Shown here: positions 8,924-17,538 of the stretch, piece by piece | Position numbering within the stretch: position 1 is the stretch's first letter | Layout of the letters: each line of letters opens with the position of its first letter | Assembly: GCF_036002945.1 (NCBI RefSeq) | Contig: NZ_CP108529.1 | Location: forward strand, 6,381,001 to 6,445,000 | Direction of reading: 5' to 3' | Length of the DNA: 64,000 bases | From: Streptomyces sp. NBC_01224 | GTDB lineage: Bacteria > Actinomycetota > Actinomycetes > Streptomycetales > Streptomycetaceae | Position numbers and translations under genes: made by a program | The notes under the pieces: generated by a model | What the model was told of the DNA's origin: nothing | The model's database searches: none | Seen by the model: only the letters and a program-made list of their open reading frames with translations

Positions 8924-10032
8924 CTATTGATCCGAAACGGTTTGGGTTCTGGGTCGTTGCACGGGTGTGAGTGATCTGGTGGGGGACGCGCGGCATCTGT
9001 CGCCGTCGGCGCAGGAGGCCCTGCGGTTGCGGGCGGTGGCCGCGTTGGTGGCGGGGCGGGCCCGCGCGTGGAAGGTGGGGGCGAGCTTTCCGGTGGCGCG
9101 GGGGAGGTTGTAGGTGACGGCGGCCGGGGTGAGCCAGGCGGCGTTCGCGGTGAACTTGCCCGAGGGCAGGTGGGCCAGGGCGGAGTCCTCCAGGTCGGCG
9201 AAGACCTGTTCCACCGCGGCGTGAGCACGGTGCATCGGCTCGGCGTCGGTGAGGAAGCGTGCTGTCGGTGAAGATCGAGTGGTGGTGCCAGACGGCGAAC
9301 AGCTCGCTCTGCCTCTCGGGCACCGACTTCGGGTTCAGCCGTTTCACGCGGCGCACGATGAGCCGGACGGTGGTGTGGAACTGCTTCTTCTTGCTGGTGA
9401 ACGGCACCTCGGCGATCTCTGCGTCGGAGATCCAGCACTGTTCCTCGTCGTCCCAGATCGTGTCGGTGTACTGGATCGGCGTCCAGGCGTCGGCCCCGAT
9501 CGTCTCGATCGCTGTGCGGATGGTCCTGGTGACCGCGACGGCCAGAGCGAGGCGCGCTTTGGCCTTCCGGCAAGCGGCGGCGACCTTGCGGGAGAAGTAG
9601 GCGGAGTCCGCGCGGACGACAATCTGTGCGGTGATGCCCATCGCCCACACCGTGGCCAACCCCTCCCGCAGCAGCGAGGCGGCGCCCTGCCCGAGCCGAC
9701 CGCACCCTTACACAGGCGGGTGGCGACGATAACCGGCGTGCAGGTGGCGGTCTTGACGGTGACGATCTGGAAGTGGAGAACCCGGACCTTGGTGTAGCCG
9801 AAGGAGGCGCCCTGCTTGGCCGGGCCGTAGACCTGCTTGACCTTGGAGTCGATGTCCACGAACACCACCTCGTCGCCCTGCGGCACGAACCCGGTGTGCG
9901 CGGCCAGGTGGCAGGTGAACACGCGGGCCGCCGACTCCAGTTGGCGGACGCGCCCCAGGTGAAGGCACGCAGAAAGGTGCCCCACGTGGACGGCGCCCGC
10001 ACCCTGGTCGCCCCCGTGCGGACGGCCACGGC
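8924..10032 (-). pseudogene. IS1380-type transposase remnant, N-terminally deleted and multiply frameshifted
   Basis: Minus-strand remnant of a second, divergent IS1380-type transposase. Recognisable pieces in order are VRAPSTWGTFLRAFTWG, then in another frame VFVDIDSKVKQVYGPAKQGA, then VVRADSAYFSRKVAAACRKA and DAWTPIQYTDTIWDDEEQ, then in a further frame VEQVFADLEDSALAHLPSGK. At least three frame changes (near 9960, 9700 and 9260) are needed. The first 100 or so residues of the family are missing: the remnant begins abruptly against an inverted scrap of RHS core. No terminal inverted repeats or target duplication could be assigned. Confidence 0.8.
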
Positions 10033-10033
10033 C

Positions 10034-10686
10034 AGCGACCACCAGGGCACGGCGATGACCGCCATCACGGTCGGAACTCTCGCCCTCACCCGCCGCAAGC
10101 AACTCCCCTTCGGACAGCTCCGCACCACCCAGTCGACAGCCTTCGGCACCCGAGGCTTCGTCGGCGGCACCAACGACCCCACCGGTCTCACGCACCTCGG
10201 CGCCCGCGAATACGACCTCACCCTCGGCCGCTTCCTCTCCGTCGACCCCGTTATCGACATCAACGACCCGGCGCAGATGAACGCCTACAGCTACGCCCAC
10301 AACAGCCCCCTCACCAAGTCCGACCCCGACGGCCTCCGCCCGGACGGCCCGGCCGGCGGCGCTTCATACAACGACGACGCCTGGGCACGGGACCGCGGCA
10401 TGAACGCCGGCTACACCCTGAAGGGCAGCAAGTGGGTCTGGCGCCAGACTCCCAAGAAGCACCCGGAGTCCCAGTTCCTCTACGCCGCGTACCGCCAGAA
10501 CACCACCGGCTACCTGATCAACGACTACTACGCGAAGCAGCGGGCGAACAAGGCAGCGGAGTACCGGGCACAGGCCAAGCTCGCTGAGCAGCGACGCAAG
10601 GCTGAACAGCAGCGCAAGCAGAACGACATCTGGGGCAGCATCAAGAGCGGCCTCGGTAAGGCCTGGGACAGCACCGGCGGCAAGGT
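10034..10686 (+). repeat. Direct repeat of RHS core, copy 2
   Basis: Second copy of the RHS core segment at 5410-6062, same length and frame, a few percent diverged (for example Asn to Thr and Asp to His changes). It marks the start of a displaced RHS cassette. Confidence 0.9.
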
Positions 10687-11146
10687 CGTGTCAGGAGCTG
10701 CCGACGCTGCAGGCGCCATCGGAGGATTTTTCGAGGACCATTGGCGCGGCTTGGCTCAGGCGGGAATCATAATTGTTGGAATAATTGCCATTGGCGTGTG
10801 CACTGCCGCAACAGCGGGAGTGTGCGCAGGGGCAGGAGGCATCATCATGTCTGCCGCAATCGGCGCGGCACAGGGGATTGCAACCTACGGCGTCTCTGGT
10901 GGGAAGCACACCACGAGTGGATATGTGACGCAAGCGGCCATAGGAGCAGGCAGTGGCGGGTTGGCTGCTGGTGTTGGCAAGGCCGCCATGCTCATGGGGG
11001 GGGGCAGGACAGGCAGCGCCCCGTATCACACGGTGTCAACTATGACGTCCTCGGCTATTCACAACAGCGGGGCCTTCTGGAAGGGTGGTGAATACGGCCG
11101 CAAGGTCGTGAATCACATGGGATTCGGCACGCGGTGGGCAGACTGA
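10034..11146 (+). CDS. Displaced (orphan) RHS C-terminal cassette with alternative tip
   Basis: This frame re-enters the RHS core at SDHQGTAMTA, passes through LGAREYDLTLGRFLSVDP, and then differs from the first copy after KAWDSTGGKVVSGA. The new tip has hydrophobic Gly/Ala-rich stretches (about 10745-11000) and ends in a short polar segment with GAFWKGGEYGRKVV and FGTRWAD. The reading frame is open further upstream into the IS remnant, but there is no signal peptide and no obvious start; internal ATG 10055 has no clear ribosome site. Such promoterless cassettes are known in RHS loci as a reservoir that recombines into the main gene through the shared core. The toxin activity of this tip is not recognisable; it could also be truncated. 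Confidence 0.75.
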   Translation, partial: SDHQGTAMTAITVGTLALTRRKQLPFGQLRTTQSTAFGTRGFVGGTNDPTGLTHLGAREYDLTLGRFLSVDPVIDINDPAQMNAYSYAHNSPLTKSDPDGLRPDGPAGGASYNDDAWARDRGMNAGYTLKGSKWVWRQTPKKHPESQFLYAAYRQNTTGYLINDYYAKQRANKAAEYRAQAKLAEQRRKAEQQRKQNDIWGSIKSGLGKAWDSTGGKVVSGAADAAGAIGGFFEDHWRGLAQAGIIIVGIIAIGVCTAATAGVCAGAGGIIMSAAIGAAQGIATYGVSGGKHTTSGYVTQAAIGAGSGGLAAGVGKAAMLMGGGRTGSAPYHTVSTMTSSAIHNSGAFWKGGEYGRKVVNHMGFGTRWAD

Positions 11147-11526
11147 TGGCACATGTTGAGCGATCGGCTGCTGTGTCCGAGTGCACTCTGACGACAGGGC
11201 TCCTAGGGTGGGCTTGCGGAACCACGGCGACATCACTCTGGGTGGGGCCTCCCTGGCAAATGGCCGGCGTCGCTCTTGTCTCCGGTCCCTTCATCGCGTT
11301 GGCAATCAGCCGGACACGCCGTCCGCATCCATCGCCAGCACGGGACCGGATTAGCTTGGCTCCACTCCTAGCGGGCTTGTTCGTGATGGTGGTTGCTGGA
11401 GTGCTGGTCGCGCTCGGTCTGGCAAAGGCCAGCTTCGGGGAGAGTCTCGCCGTTTCGATGTTTGCATGGGGAGCGGCCTTCTGCGCTGTTGGGGCGTTCA
11501 TGGCTGCGGGGCGTAGAGGGCGATAG
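11146..11526 (+). CDS. Small four-helix membrane protein, candidate immunity protein of cassette 2
   Basis: 126 residues from ATG 11146, which overlaps the cassette stop as TGATG; GTG 11134 is an alternative start. Four hydrophobic segments are visible (around LLGWACGTTATSLWV, GVALVSGPFIALAI, LLAGLFVMVVAGVLVAL and MFAWGAAFCAVGAFMAA), so it is an integral membrane protein. The one-base overlap means it is translated together with the RHS tip, the arrangement expected for an immunity protein, here probably against a tip that acts at or in the membrane. This role is inferred from position only. Confidence 0.6.
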   Translation: MAHVERSAAVSECTLTTGLLGWACGTTATSLWVGPPWQMAGVALVSGPFIALAISRTRRPHPSPARDRISLAPLLAGLFVMVVAGVLVALGLAKASFGESLAVSMFAWGAAFCAVGAFMAAGRRGR

Positions 11527-11647
11527 AATCCGGGCGGCCGCCAGGGCGCCGCGGTGACCGCCATATCCTCGTTCACCGGGCTGTGCCCCCGCCTGTTCCG
11601 GAAGCAGGTGACGGTTCTGCGGTGCGGACACGGTCAGAAAGGGCCAG

Positions 11648-11681
11648 CTGAAGTTTCCCCGTGATCACGGGGAAACTTCAG
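11648..11681. repeat. Perfect 34-bp palindrome
   Basis: Two 17-base arms, CTGAAGTTTCCCCGTGA and its exact complement, meet with no spacer at the TGATCA centre. It lies in a 230-bp stretch between the cassette-2 partner gene and a group II intron remnant. It could be a strong terminator or a recombination or insertion target. No poly-T follows. Confidence 0.8.
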
Positions 11682-11756
11682 GATCAACACCGTTGCGTTT
11701 GGCCCTTGAGCTGTACGTCAAGCCCTGCTGAACAGCGCAACGGGACCACCTGATAG

Positions 11757-12515
11757 ATCAACGATCGGGTCAAGGCGGGCATCCTCGGCGAGGACCGCGT
11801 GCTGCGGGAGAACAGCGCCGGAACCCCTCAGGGTTAGACCCTGTCGCCCCTCCCCAGCAACGTGGCCCTGTCGGTCCTGGACGAGCACATCGCCCAGGGC
11901 CCGGGAGGTCCCGCGTCCAGCCAGGTGGAGCGCGCAAAGCGCCGCCGTCACGGGCAGCCGAACCACCAGTTGGTCCGTTTCGCCGACGACTGGTGCCTGA
12001 TGGTCTCGGGCACCAGGGCCGACGCGGAGGCGCTGCGGGAGGAGATCGCAGAGGTCCTGTCCACCAGGATGGGCCTGCGTCTCTCACAGGAGAAGACCCT
12101 GGTCACCTATATCAACGACGGGTTGGACTTCCTCGGGTGGCACATCCAGCGTCACCGCAAACGGGGCACCGACCGGTGCTACGTCTATACCTACCCCTCA
12201 CGCAAGGCCCTCAAGGCCGTGATGGCCAAGGGCATCCCGCTGCGTCGCCGCAAGCACACCCGTCTGATCGACGGGGCCTGGCCGACCCGGCGCGGACGTC
12301 AGCTCATCGCCCGCCTGACAGCTGGGACCTGCGAGTTGTGCGATTCGCCTGACGGGATCACCGTCCACCACGTCAAACGACTCGCAGACCTCAACCGATA
12401 CAGCACCACGGCCGCCCCGGACTGGGTGAATGCCATGCGGACCAGCCGACGGAAGACCCTGATCGTCTGCACCCGCTGCCATGGCACCATCCACCAGCGG
12501 CCGGACACGCAGTAG
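11757..12515 (+). pseudogene. Group II intron reverse transcriptase/maturase remnant with HNH end
   Basis: The frame reads ILGEDRVLRENSAGTPQG, a TAG stop at 11835-11837, then TLSPLPSNVALSVLDEH. This is the RT motif that in intact proteins has no stop. Downstream are the catalytic RFADDWC motif and FLGWHIQRHRK, then an abrupt jump from the thumb/maturase region to a C-terminal HNH nuclease (CELC, ITVHHVKRLADLNR, LIVCTRCHGTIH). The N-terminal RT fingers are absent and the maturase domain is internally deleted. The first ATG after the stop (11862) opens a 217-codon frame that cannot make a working RT. Just after the stop, GGAGAGCCGGATGCGG (12522-12537) resembles the intron RNA tail, but no complete intron could be folded by eye. 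Confidence 0.8.
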
Positions 12516-12901
12516 CACCACTGGAGAGCCGGATGCGGAGGTGGGTCGTCGCATGACGCTGCGGGTGTGCGGATCCGGGAGCGCCGCTGCTGGCAAGAGT
12601 TTGGCGTGGACCCTCGCGGGAGGGTATGCGGCAAGAGGTCTCGCGGGGAGTTGGCGCGGGTAGGCTTTCGTGAGCCGCATACGAGTCATGACTGTGTCTG
12701 TGTCTGAGATGGAGAACGCCACCATCTACGGATACCGGAAGACCATTGACCGGGGCGCCACCCAAGCGAACATAAGCCTCAATGTCGAAAATCTAGGAAC
12801 ATTTTGCGGAGTGGGCGCTGCGAGCCCAGGGAACTCTGCAGTGTGGTGCTGAGGGTGGCCTGATAGCCTGAATTGCGTGAACGGCCGGGAACGGGAGAGT
12901 A
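12516..12901. other. Intergenic stretch without a supported gene
   Basis: The first part probably holds the 3-prime intron RNA remnant. The rest has only short open frames with no ribosome site or family likeness; nothing else is seen. Confidence 0.5.
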
Positions 12902-13465
12902 ATGGTATCCGCAATGAGGCAAGATGTACTCCGGCGGCGTTCCTGGCCCATTCTTTGCGGCATTGTAATTGTGGGACTCGGGGTTGGAATGCTTGCGGCA
13001 GTGTGCAAGGTCACCTCGGTGAATGGATTCCGGACCGGTTGGCAGGGAATGCCAATCTACTTGGCGCTTGCGGGCATCTGTGGGCGAATCGCCAACTGTA
13101 AAGTTATCCTGCTTGAGGATGCACTCGTGGTGGTGAACCCTCTGCGTAGTCACATTCTTCCGAATGTTGCGATTCGCGATGTCTCAGTCTCCGATGACGG
13201 CACACTTGAGGTGCATCTCAAAAAAAACCGAGCCGTCTCGGTTTTTGCATTTGGTGGATCTCTGGTGGATCGCTTTAAAGGTTCCAGCGAAGAGGCGGAG
13301 CGAAAGATTAGTACGTGGCTGCATTCCGCCCGTACGGTAAGCGAACCGAAGGCAGCGGCTCCGCAGGTCCGCTGGACACGGTGCTGGAGCGCTGACGCGT
13401 CTCTTATCCTGTGTGCTGCCATTGCAGGTGCAGGCGCGATCTGGATGGCGCGCAGCGGCAGTTGA
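12902..13465 (+). CDS. Small membrane protein with PH-like middle, possible orphan immunity protein
   Basis: 187 residues from ATG 12902 with GGGAG just upstream. Two hydrophobic segments near the N-terminus (about residues 16-35 and 49-67), a soluble middle with VILLEDALVVVNPLRSHI and a beta-rich stretch (VSVSDDGTLEVHLKK), and one hydrophobic segment at the very end (ASLILCAAIAGAGAIWMA). The layout, membrane anchors plus a short beta-rich domain, is like that of the protein at 8209-8661, though I see no convincing residue-level similarity. It has no toxin gene in front of it; an intron remnant takes that place. A leftover immunity gene is a reasonable guess, not more. Confidence 0.5.
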   Translation: MVSAMRQDVLRRRSWPILCGIVIVGLGVGMLAAVCKVTSVNGFRTGWQGMPIYLALAGICGRIANCKVILLEDALVVVNPLRSHILPNVAIRDVSVSDDGTLEVHLKKNRAVSVFAFGGSLVDRFKGSSEEAERKISTWLHSARTVSEPKAAAPQVRWTRCWSADASLILCAAIAGAGAIWMARSGS

Positions 13466-13551
13466 TATCGTGTGATGTGAATACTGAACTTGATTGGGTG
13501 CCGGGCCGTTCGCCTGACAGCTGCTGAGTCGGGTCGGTAGTTGTGTGGTGC

Positions 13552-14709
13552 TAGTGTCCTGCGCCGGAGATCTATCGTTAGTTCCTGTATGAGTGTTTCT
13601 GCGGGTGTGCCCGCACCGCGTCGTGGTCCGAAGCTGGAACCGTTGTTGTTGTCCGTTGACGAGCGTGCGGTGCTGGAGCGTTGGGCCCGGCGGGCGACGT
13701 CTGCGCAGGCGGTGGCGTTACGGGCGCGGATCGTGCTGGCGTGTGCAGGCCCTGACGTTCCGCCGATTGTTGTGGTGGCGCGGGATCTTCGGGTAGCGGC
13801 GGATACGGTCCGCAAGTGGCGTCGGCGGTTCCTGGCCGCCCGGCTGGACGGGTTGATGGACGAGCCCCGGCCGGGTCGACCGCCCACCATCAGCGTCGAC
13901 CAGGTGGAGGCCGTCGTGGTCAGCACGTTGGAGGAGATGCCGAAGAACGCCACGCACTGGTCGCGCAAGTCGATGGCCGACCGCAGCGGGCTGTCGAAGT
14001 CGACCGTGGGCCGAATCTGGCGCAAGTTCCATCTCAAGCCTCATCTGACGGACACCTTCAAACTGTCGGCGGACCCCTTGTTCGTGGAGAAGGTCCACGA
14101 CGTGGTCGGGCTGTACTTCAATCCGCCCGAAGGGGCGGTGGTGCTGTCGGTGGACGAGAAGTCGCAGATCCAGGCGCTGGACCGGTCTCAGCCGGTGCTG
14201 CCGATGATGCCGGGCATGCCCGAGCGTCGCACCCACGACTACGTCCGCAACGGTCTGACCACCCTCTTCGCGGCCTTCGACGTCGCGACCGGCGAAGTCA
14301 TCACCTCGCTGCACCGTCGGCACCGGGCAGCGGAGTTCAAGAAGTTCCTCATCAAGATCGAAAAGGAGGTTCCCGGGCACCTCCAGGTCCACCTGATCTG
14401 CGATAACTACGGCACCCACAAGACGCCCGCCATCAAGGCATGGCTGGCCAAACACCCCCGATTCCACCTGCACTTCACCCCTACCAGTTCGTCCTGGATC
14501 AACCAGGTGGAGAGGTGGTTCGGCTTCCTCGCCGACCAGAAGATCCGCCGCGGCTCCCACAAAAGCGTGCGTTCCCTGGAAGCCGACATCCGTGCGTGGG
14601 TAAAGGAGTGGAACGAAAACCCAACACCGTTCATCTGGACCAAGACGGCCGAGGAGATCCTCGACTCCCTCGCCCGCTTCTGCCGACGGATCTCCGGCGC
14701 AGGACACTA
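13552..14709 (+). mobile_element. Intact IS630-family insertion sequence
   Basis: A 1158-bp element with 21-bp perfect inverted repeats (TAGTGTCCTGCGCCGGAGATC at 13552-13572 and its complement at 14689-14709) that include the duplicated TA target. It holds one full transposase gene. It landed at the extreme 5-prime end of an older IS630-like gene, part of which continues to the right. Confidence 0.93.
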
Positions 14710-14710
14710 G
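13589..14710 (+). CDS. IS630-family transposase
   Basis: 373 residues from ATG 13589 (MSVSAGVPAPRRGPK). An N-terminal helix-turn-helix region (about residues 30-110) is followed by the DDE domain: VVLSVDEKSQIQALDR holds the first Asp, LICDNYGTHKTP the second, and SSWINQVERWF the third acidic residue. All catalytic residues and the full family length are present, so it may be active. The TAG stop at 14708-14710 is made from the duplicated TA target plus the first flanking base, so the C-terminus depends on the insertion site. Confidence 0.93.
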   Translation: MSVSAGVPAPRRGPKLEPLLLSVDERAVLERWARRATSAQAVALRARIVLACAGPDVPPIVVVARDLRVAADTVRKWRRRFLAARLDGLMDEPRPGRPPTISVDQVEAVVVSTLEEMPKNATHWSRKSMADRSGLSKSTVGRIWRKFHLKPHLTDTFKLSADPLFVEKVHDVVGLYFNPPEGAVVLSVDEKSQIQALDRSQPVLPMMPGMPERRTHDYVRNGLTTLFAAFDVATGEVITSLHRRHRAAEFKKFLIKIEKEVPGHLQVHLICDNYGTHKTPAIKAWLAKHPRFHLHFTPTSSSWINQVERWFGFLADQKIRRGSHKSVRSLEADIRAWVKEWNENPTPFIWTKTAEEILDSLARFCRRISGAGH

Positions 14711-14711
14711 A

Positions 14712-15439
14712 TGCGCACAGGGCGGCGGTTTGAGCGATGCCAAGAGGGCGGCGAGGGGGCGGGTCCGGCTGGAGGCAGTCGCTCGTTTCGAGGGCGGCGC
14801 GAAGAACAGGGAGATCGCAGCCGCGCTGCGGGTGAGTGAGCGGTCGGTGGAACGCTGGCGCCGTCAGTGGCGGGAGCGGGGTGAGGAGGATGTCCGGTCG
14901 AAGGGTTCGCCAGGGCGTCCGAGGCTTTCTGTAGCCCAAATAGCGAAGCGTGAGCGGGAGTTGGAGCGTGGTCCGCTGGCTCACGGTGGGCGGGCCAGGG
15001 GTGGACGCTGGCGCGGGTAAAGACGTTGATCGGGCGGTTGTTCCACGTCGGCTACACGGTGGAGGGGGCATGGCGGCTGCTGAGGCGTCATGGTTTGGTC
15101 CTGGCAGCAGCCGGCCCGGCGGGCGATCGAACGTGACGACAGCGCGGTGGAGTTGTGGAAGAGGGAGGTGTGGCCGCAGGTAAAGGCACGGCGGCGGTCC
15201 GCGGAGCCTGGATCGTCTGCGAGGACGAGGCGCCGTCTTCCACTTCCCCTCCTACGCACCTGACCTCAACCCGCAAGAGGGCATCTGGTCACTGGTGAAG
15301 CGGACCATCGGCAACCTCGCCGCCGCCAACCTCGACCAACTTGCCACCGCCGTGAAGCGCAGCCTCAAGAAAACCCAATACCGCCCCCCACCCCACCGAC
15401 GGCTGTCTCATGGGCGCCGGCCTGAACCTGACCAGTTGA
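14712..15439 (+). pseudogene. Decayed IS630-family transposase
   Basis: After the neighbouring element the frame reads CAQGGGLSDAKRAARGRVRLEA and continues through a helix-turn-helix (NREIAAALRVSERSVERWRR) to about 15020. It then loses frame, and pieces of the DDE domain appear in other frames: AWIVCEDEA, then directly FPSYAPDLNPQEGIWSLVKR, so the central catalytic part is deleted. The end, DGCLMGAGLNLTS, stops at 15437-15439. The type differs from the intact neighbour. Confidence 0.75.
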
Positions 15440-15504
15440 CACAATCAGGTCGACATCACACATTCAAGTTCAGCAGTGGGCAATAGTTACTGAGGGAGGT
15501 CGTC

Positions 15505-15717
15505 ATGGGATGCGTGGGAGCTTCCGTGATGGTTATTGGTGGGCTCGGCCTGCTCATCTCGACGGGGGCAACGCGACTGGTGCAACTGGACAAGACGTCA
15601 GAGAGTGGGGGCCTCGGTGAGCATGGTGATATTCGTGGCTGGACTCATTCTGATGGATACCTACTCGGGATCTGGTACTTGATCCTGGATCCACCCGTTC
15701 GGCTTGGGTGCGATTAG
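15505..15717 (+). CDS. Small hypothetical protein with one membrane segment
   Basis: 70 residues from ATG 15505, preceded by GGGAGG at the usual distance. The N-terminus (GCVGASVMVIGGLGLLIS) is a membrane segment or signal anchor; the rest is polar and ends shortly after SDGYLLGIWYLILDPP. The strong ribosome site argues for a gene; the abrupt end suggests it may be a truncated membrane protein. No family recognised. Confidence 0.4.
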   Translation: MGCVGASVMVIGGLGLLISTGATRLVQLDKTSESGGLGEHGDIRGWTHSDGYLLGIWYLILDPPVRLGCD

Positions 15718-16034
15718 GTTGTGGGCTTCCTCGGGGTGCGTCAGGTTCAGCGTTCTTGCTTTTTTTCGGAAATTAATGGACTTGTATTCTGATTGGTGGT
15801 CAGGGAAGGGTACGGGAAAACCATCAGCCGATAGTGGGTGAATGGTCAGCCGGCATGCGGAAAGGGGTCCTGAGAGGCCTTGCGGTGCTCTCTCGTCCAC
15901 GGCGGGGCAACGGCCCTTACGGTTCGCCGCGGCGGGTGGAGCCCGCCGGACCGCACCACGCACTGGGAGGAGTCCACTGCCGCCACTCCGCCCTTGCCCC
16001 GGGGCACCGCTCCTCCAAACCGGAAGGATAGTGA

Positions 16035-16559
16035 ATGATACTGAAACGGCGGGTATCTCGCGCCGAGTGGGGGAATCCAGCTGATAGGGAAATGGTTTAC
16101 GCGCACGCTATTACGCATCTAGGAGAAGTCACTCTCTCTCGCCTCCCGGCAGAGCGTCGAAGCCATGAGGCGAAGGCGGAGAAGCGCGAAGAGTGGATCA
16201 TCGATGCCGGCAAGGCTGGAAGGATTCTGGTTCCGGAGTTCGGTTCACCGGGTTTAACTTCAATGAAAATCCTCAGAAATGGCACGCGCGGGTCGCTCGA
16301 CGGCGCCGATTTCAAAATAACCGTCAAGTCGTCCTGTCTTCACTCCCGCAGGCGAGTCGGATTTGATGGGATCGACATCCATTTCGAAGTGCGTCACTTC
16401 GGAGTGGATCTGCATAGAGGTGGTAGGCGGGTAGCTCGAAGAATATTGGGGGAGTGGAAGTTCTTCGACGATGCGGCGTCAACTGTTCTAGGTGCATGTC
16501 TTTTTGAATGGGGTGGGATGGATTTCTTTCTTCGCACCCCATTCTTGAGATTGCTCTAA
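16035..16559 (+). CDS. Hypothetical protein, AT-richer than its surroundings
   Basis: 174 residues from ATG 16035 with GGAAGGA upstream. It has no membrane segment and no recognised domain; it is rich in Arg, Glu and His, with beta-strand-like stretches (FKITVKSSC, DGIDIHFEVRHFGVDL). Codon use is clearly less GC-biased than in core genes. It sits alone among insertion-sequence debris, so acquisition together with the toxin/immunity material is likely. Function unknown. Confidence 0.45.
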   Translation: MILKRRVSRAEWGNPADREMVYAHAITHLGEVTLSRLPAERRSHEAKAEKREEWIIDAGKAGRILVPEFGSPGLTSMKILRNGTRGSLDGADFKITVKSSCLHSRRRVGFDGIDIHFEVRHFGVDLHRGGRRVARRILGEWKFFDDAASTVLGACLFEWGGMDFFLRTPFLRLL

Positions 16560-16723
16560 TCTAATAATCCAGCCGTAGATCGTGATCTTGCTGGTGATGT
16601 GACTGGGTGCCCCAGTCGGCCGTTATTGGCTCAGTTGGCCGCTCGGCACTCAGAGCCGCCTGTCCGAAGCCGAGCGTCGGTGTAGCTCGGGCCTTCAGTG
16701 CCTGCTGGATCGCGTGCCGCACG

Positions 16724-17038
16724 TCACCACAAGAGTGTCAAGATCAGGATCAGCGCGGCGGGCATACATAGCATCGTGGCCAGGTGGCTGAACAAGGCCC
16801 GCGTCATTCCCAGCATGGAGAACAGCATCAGCCCGCCCGCGAGCCAGCACCCAAAGATCTGGCCCGCGAGAGTCTGAGCGGCGGTCTCCTGCTCCCGGGT
16901 AGCGGCCTCGAAGTTCAGTACCCCGCCGATCATCATCAAGAAGAGCACGCCGCAGAGCAGCAGGTTCCCCACGCCAACGATGACAGCGACCGGCTTGTCT
17001 GCCCGGCGTACTCGTCTCCAGAGTTGTATGGCGCTCAT
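16724..17038 (-). CDS. Small membrane protein
   Basis: 104 residues from ATG 17038 (GTG 17044 is an alternative start). Three hydrophobic segments are seen: VAVIVGVGNLLLCGVLFLMM, GQIFGCWLAGGLMLFSML and the C-terminal ATMLCMPAALILILTLLW, with an acidic-polar loop between the first two. The family is not recognised. It lies between the toxin-locus debris and an IS701-type fragment, reading away from the latter. Confidence 0.55.
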   Translation of the reverse strand: MSAIQLWRRVRRADKPVAVIVGVGNLLLCGVLFLMMIGGVLNFEAATREQETAAQTLAGQIFGCWLAGGLMLFSMLGMTRALFSHLATMLCMPAALILILTLLW

Positions 17039-17105
17039 GGGCACGGGAGCCTATCCAGGGGTGCACCCATGACTGTCAACTGCAGCCATCTGTGACCATC
17101 GGTGT

Positions 17106-17466
17106 GTGAAGACAGAAGAACCCGCGGCGGCCGAGAGGGACAGCGTAGACCCTGCCCGCCGGCAGGAGGGCTTCGAGGCCCTGAGGTCCCGGATAGCGGG
17201 CCGGTTCGCGCGGGTCGAACCCCGGCGCCGGGTGCGGGGCTTGGCGCTGGGGCCGCTGTCGGACCTGCCGCGCAGGAACTGCTGGAGCATCGCCGAGTGG
17301 GCAGGGTTGGCCACCCCCACGGCATGCAGCACCTGCTCGGCCGGGCCAGGTGGGATGCCGACGCCGTGCGCGACGACGGGCGTGAGTACGTACTGAAGCA
17401 CCTGCGCGACGAGGATGCGGTGCTGGTGGTCGATGAGACCGGGGACGTGAAGCGAGTTCATCGTAG
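17106..17466 (+). pseudogene. IS701-family transposase N-terminal fragment
   Basis: The frame begins at GTG 17106 and reads RFARVEPRRRVRGLALG and LPRRNCWSIAEWAGLATP. It must shift by one missing C near 17307 to continue as GMQHLLGRARWDADAVRDD, then AVLVVDETGDVK with the first catalytic Asp. The rest of the catalytic domain is gone. A fragment of a dead element. Confidence 0.75.
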
Positions 17467-17538
17467 AAACGCGCGACCGCGGAAGCCTCAGACACGACGC
17501 TGAGGCCAACGATGCCGCCACACAGTCGCGATCTCTTT

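Noticed and set aside
8854..10300. Long minus-strand frames (318 and 469 codons) over the second RHS copy
   Set aside because: They mix antisense RHS core with transposase pieces; neither is a coherent protein.
9344..10300. A functional second IS1380 transposase
   Set aside because: The N-terminal third is missing and at least three frame changes are needed.
11640..12540. A complete group II intron inserted after a terminator-like palindrome
   Set aside because: The intron ORF has an HNH domain, unlike the class that targets terminators, and no 5-prime intron boundary could be found next to the palindrome.
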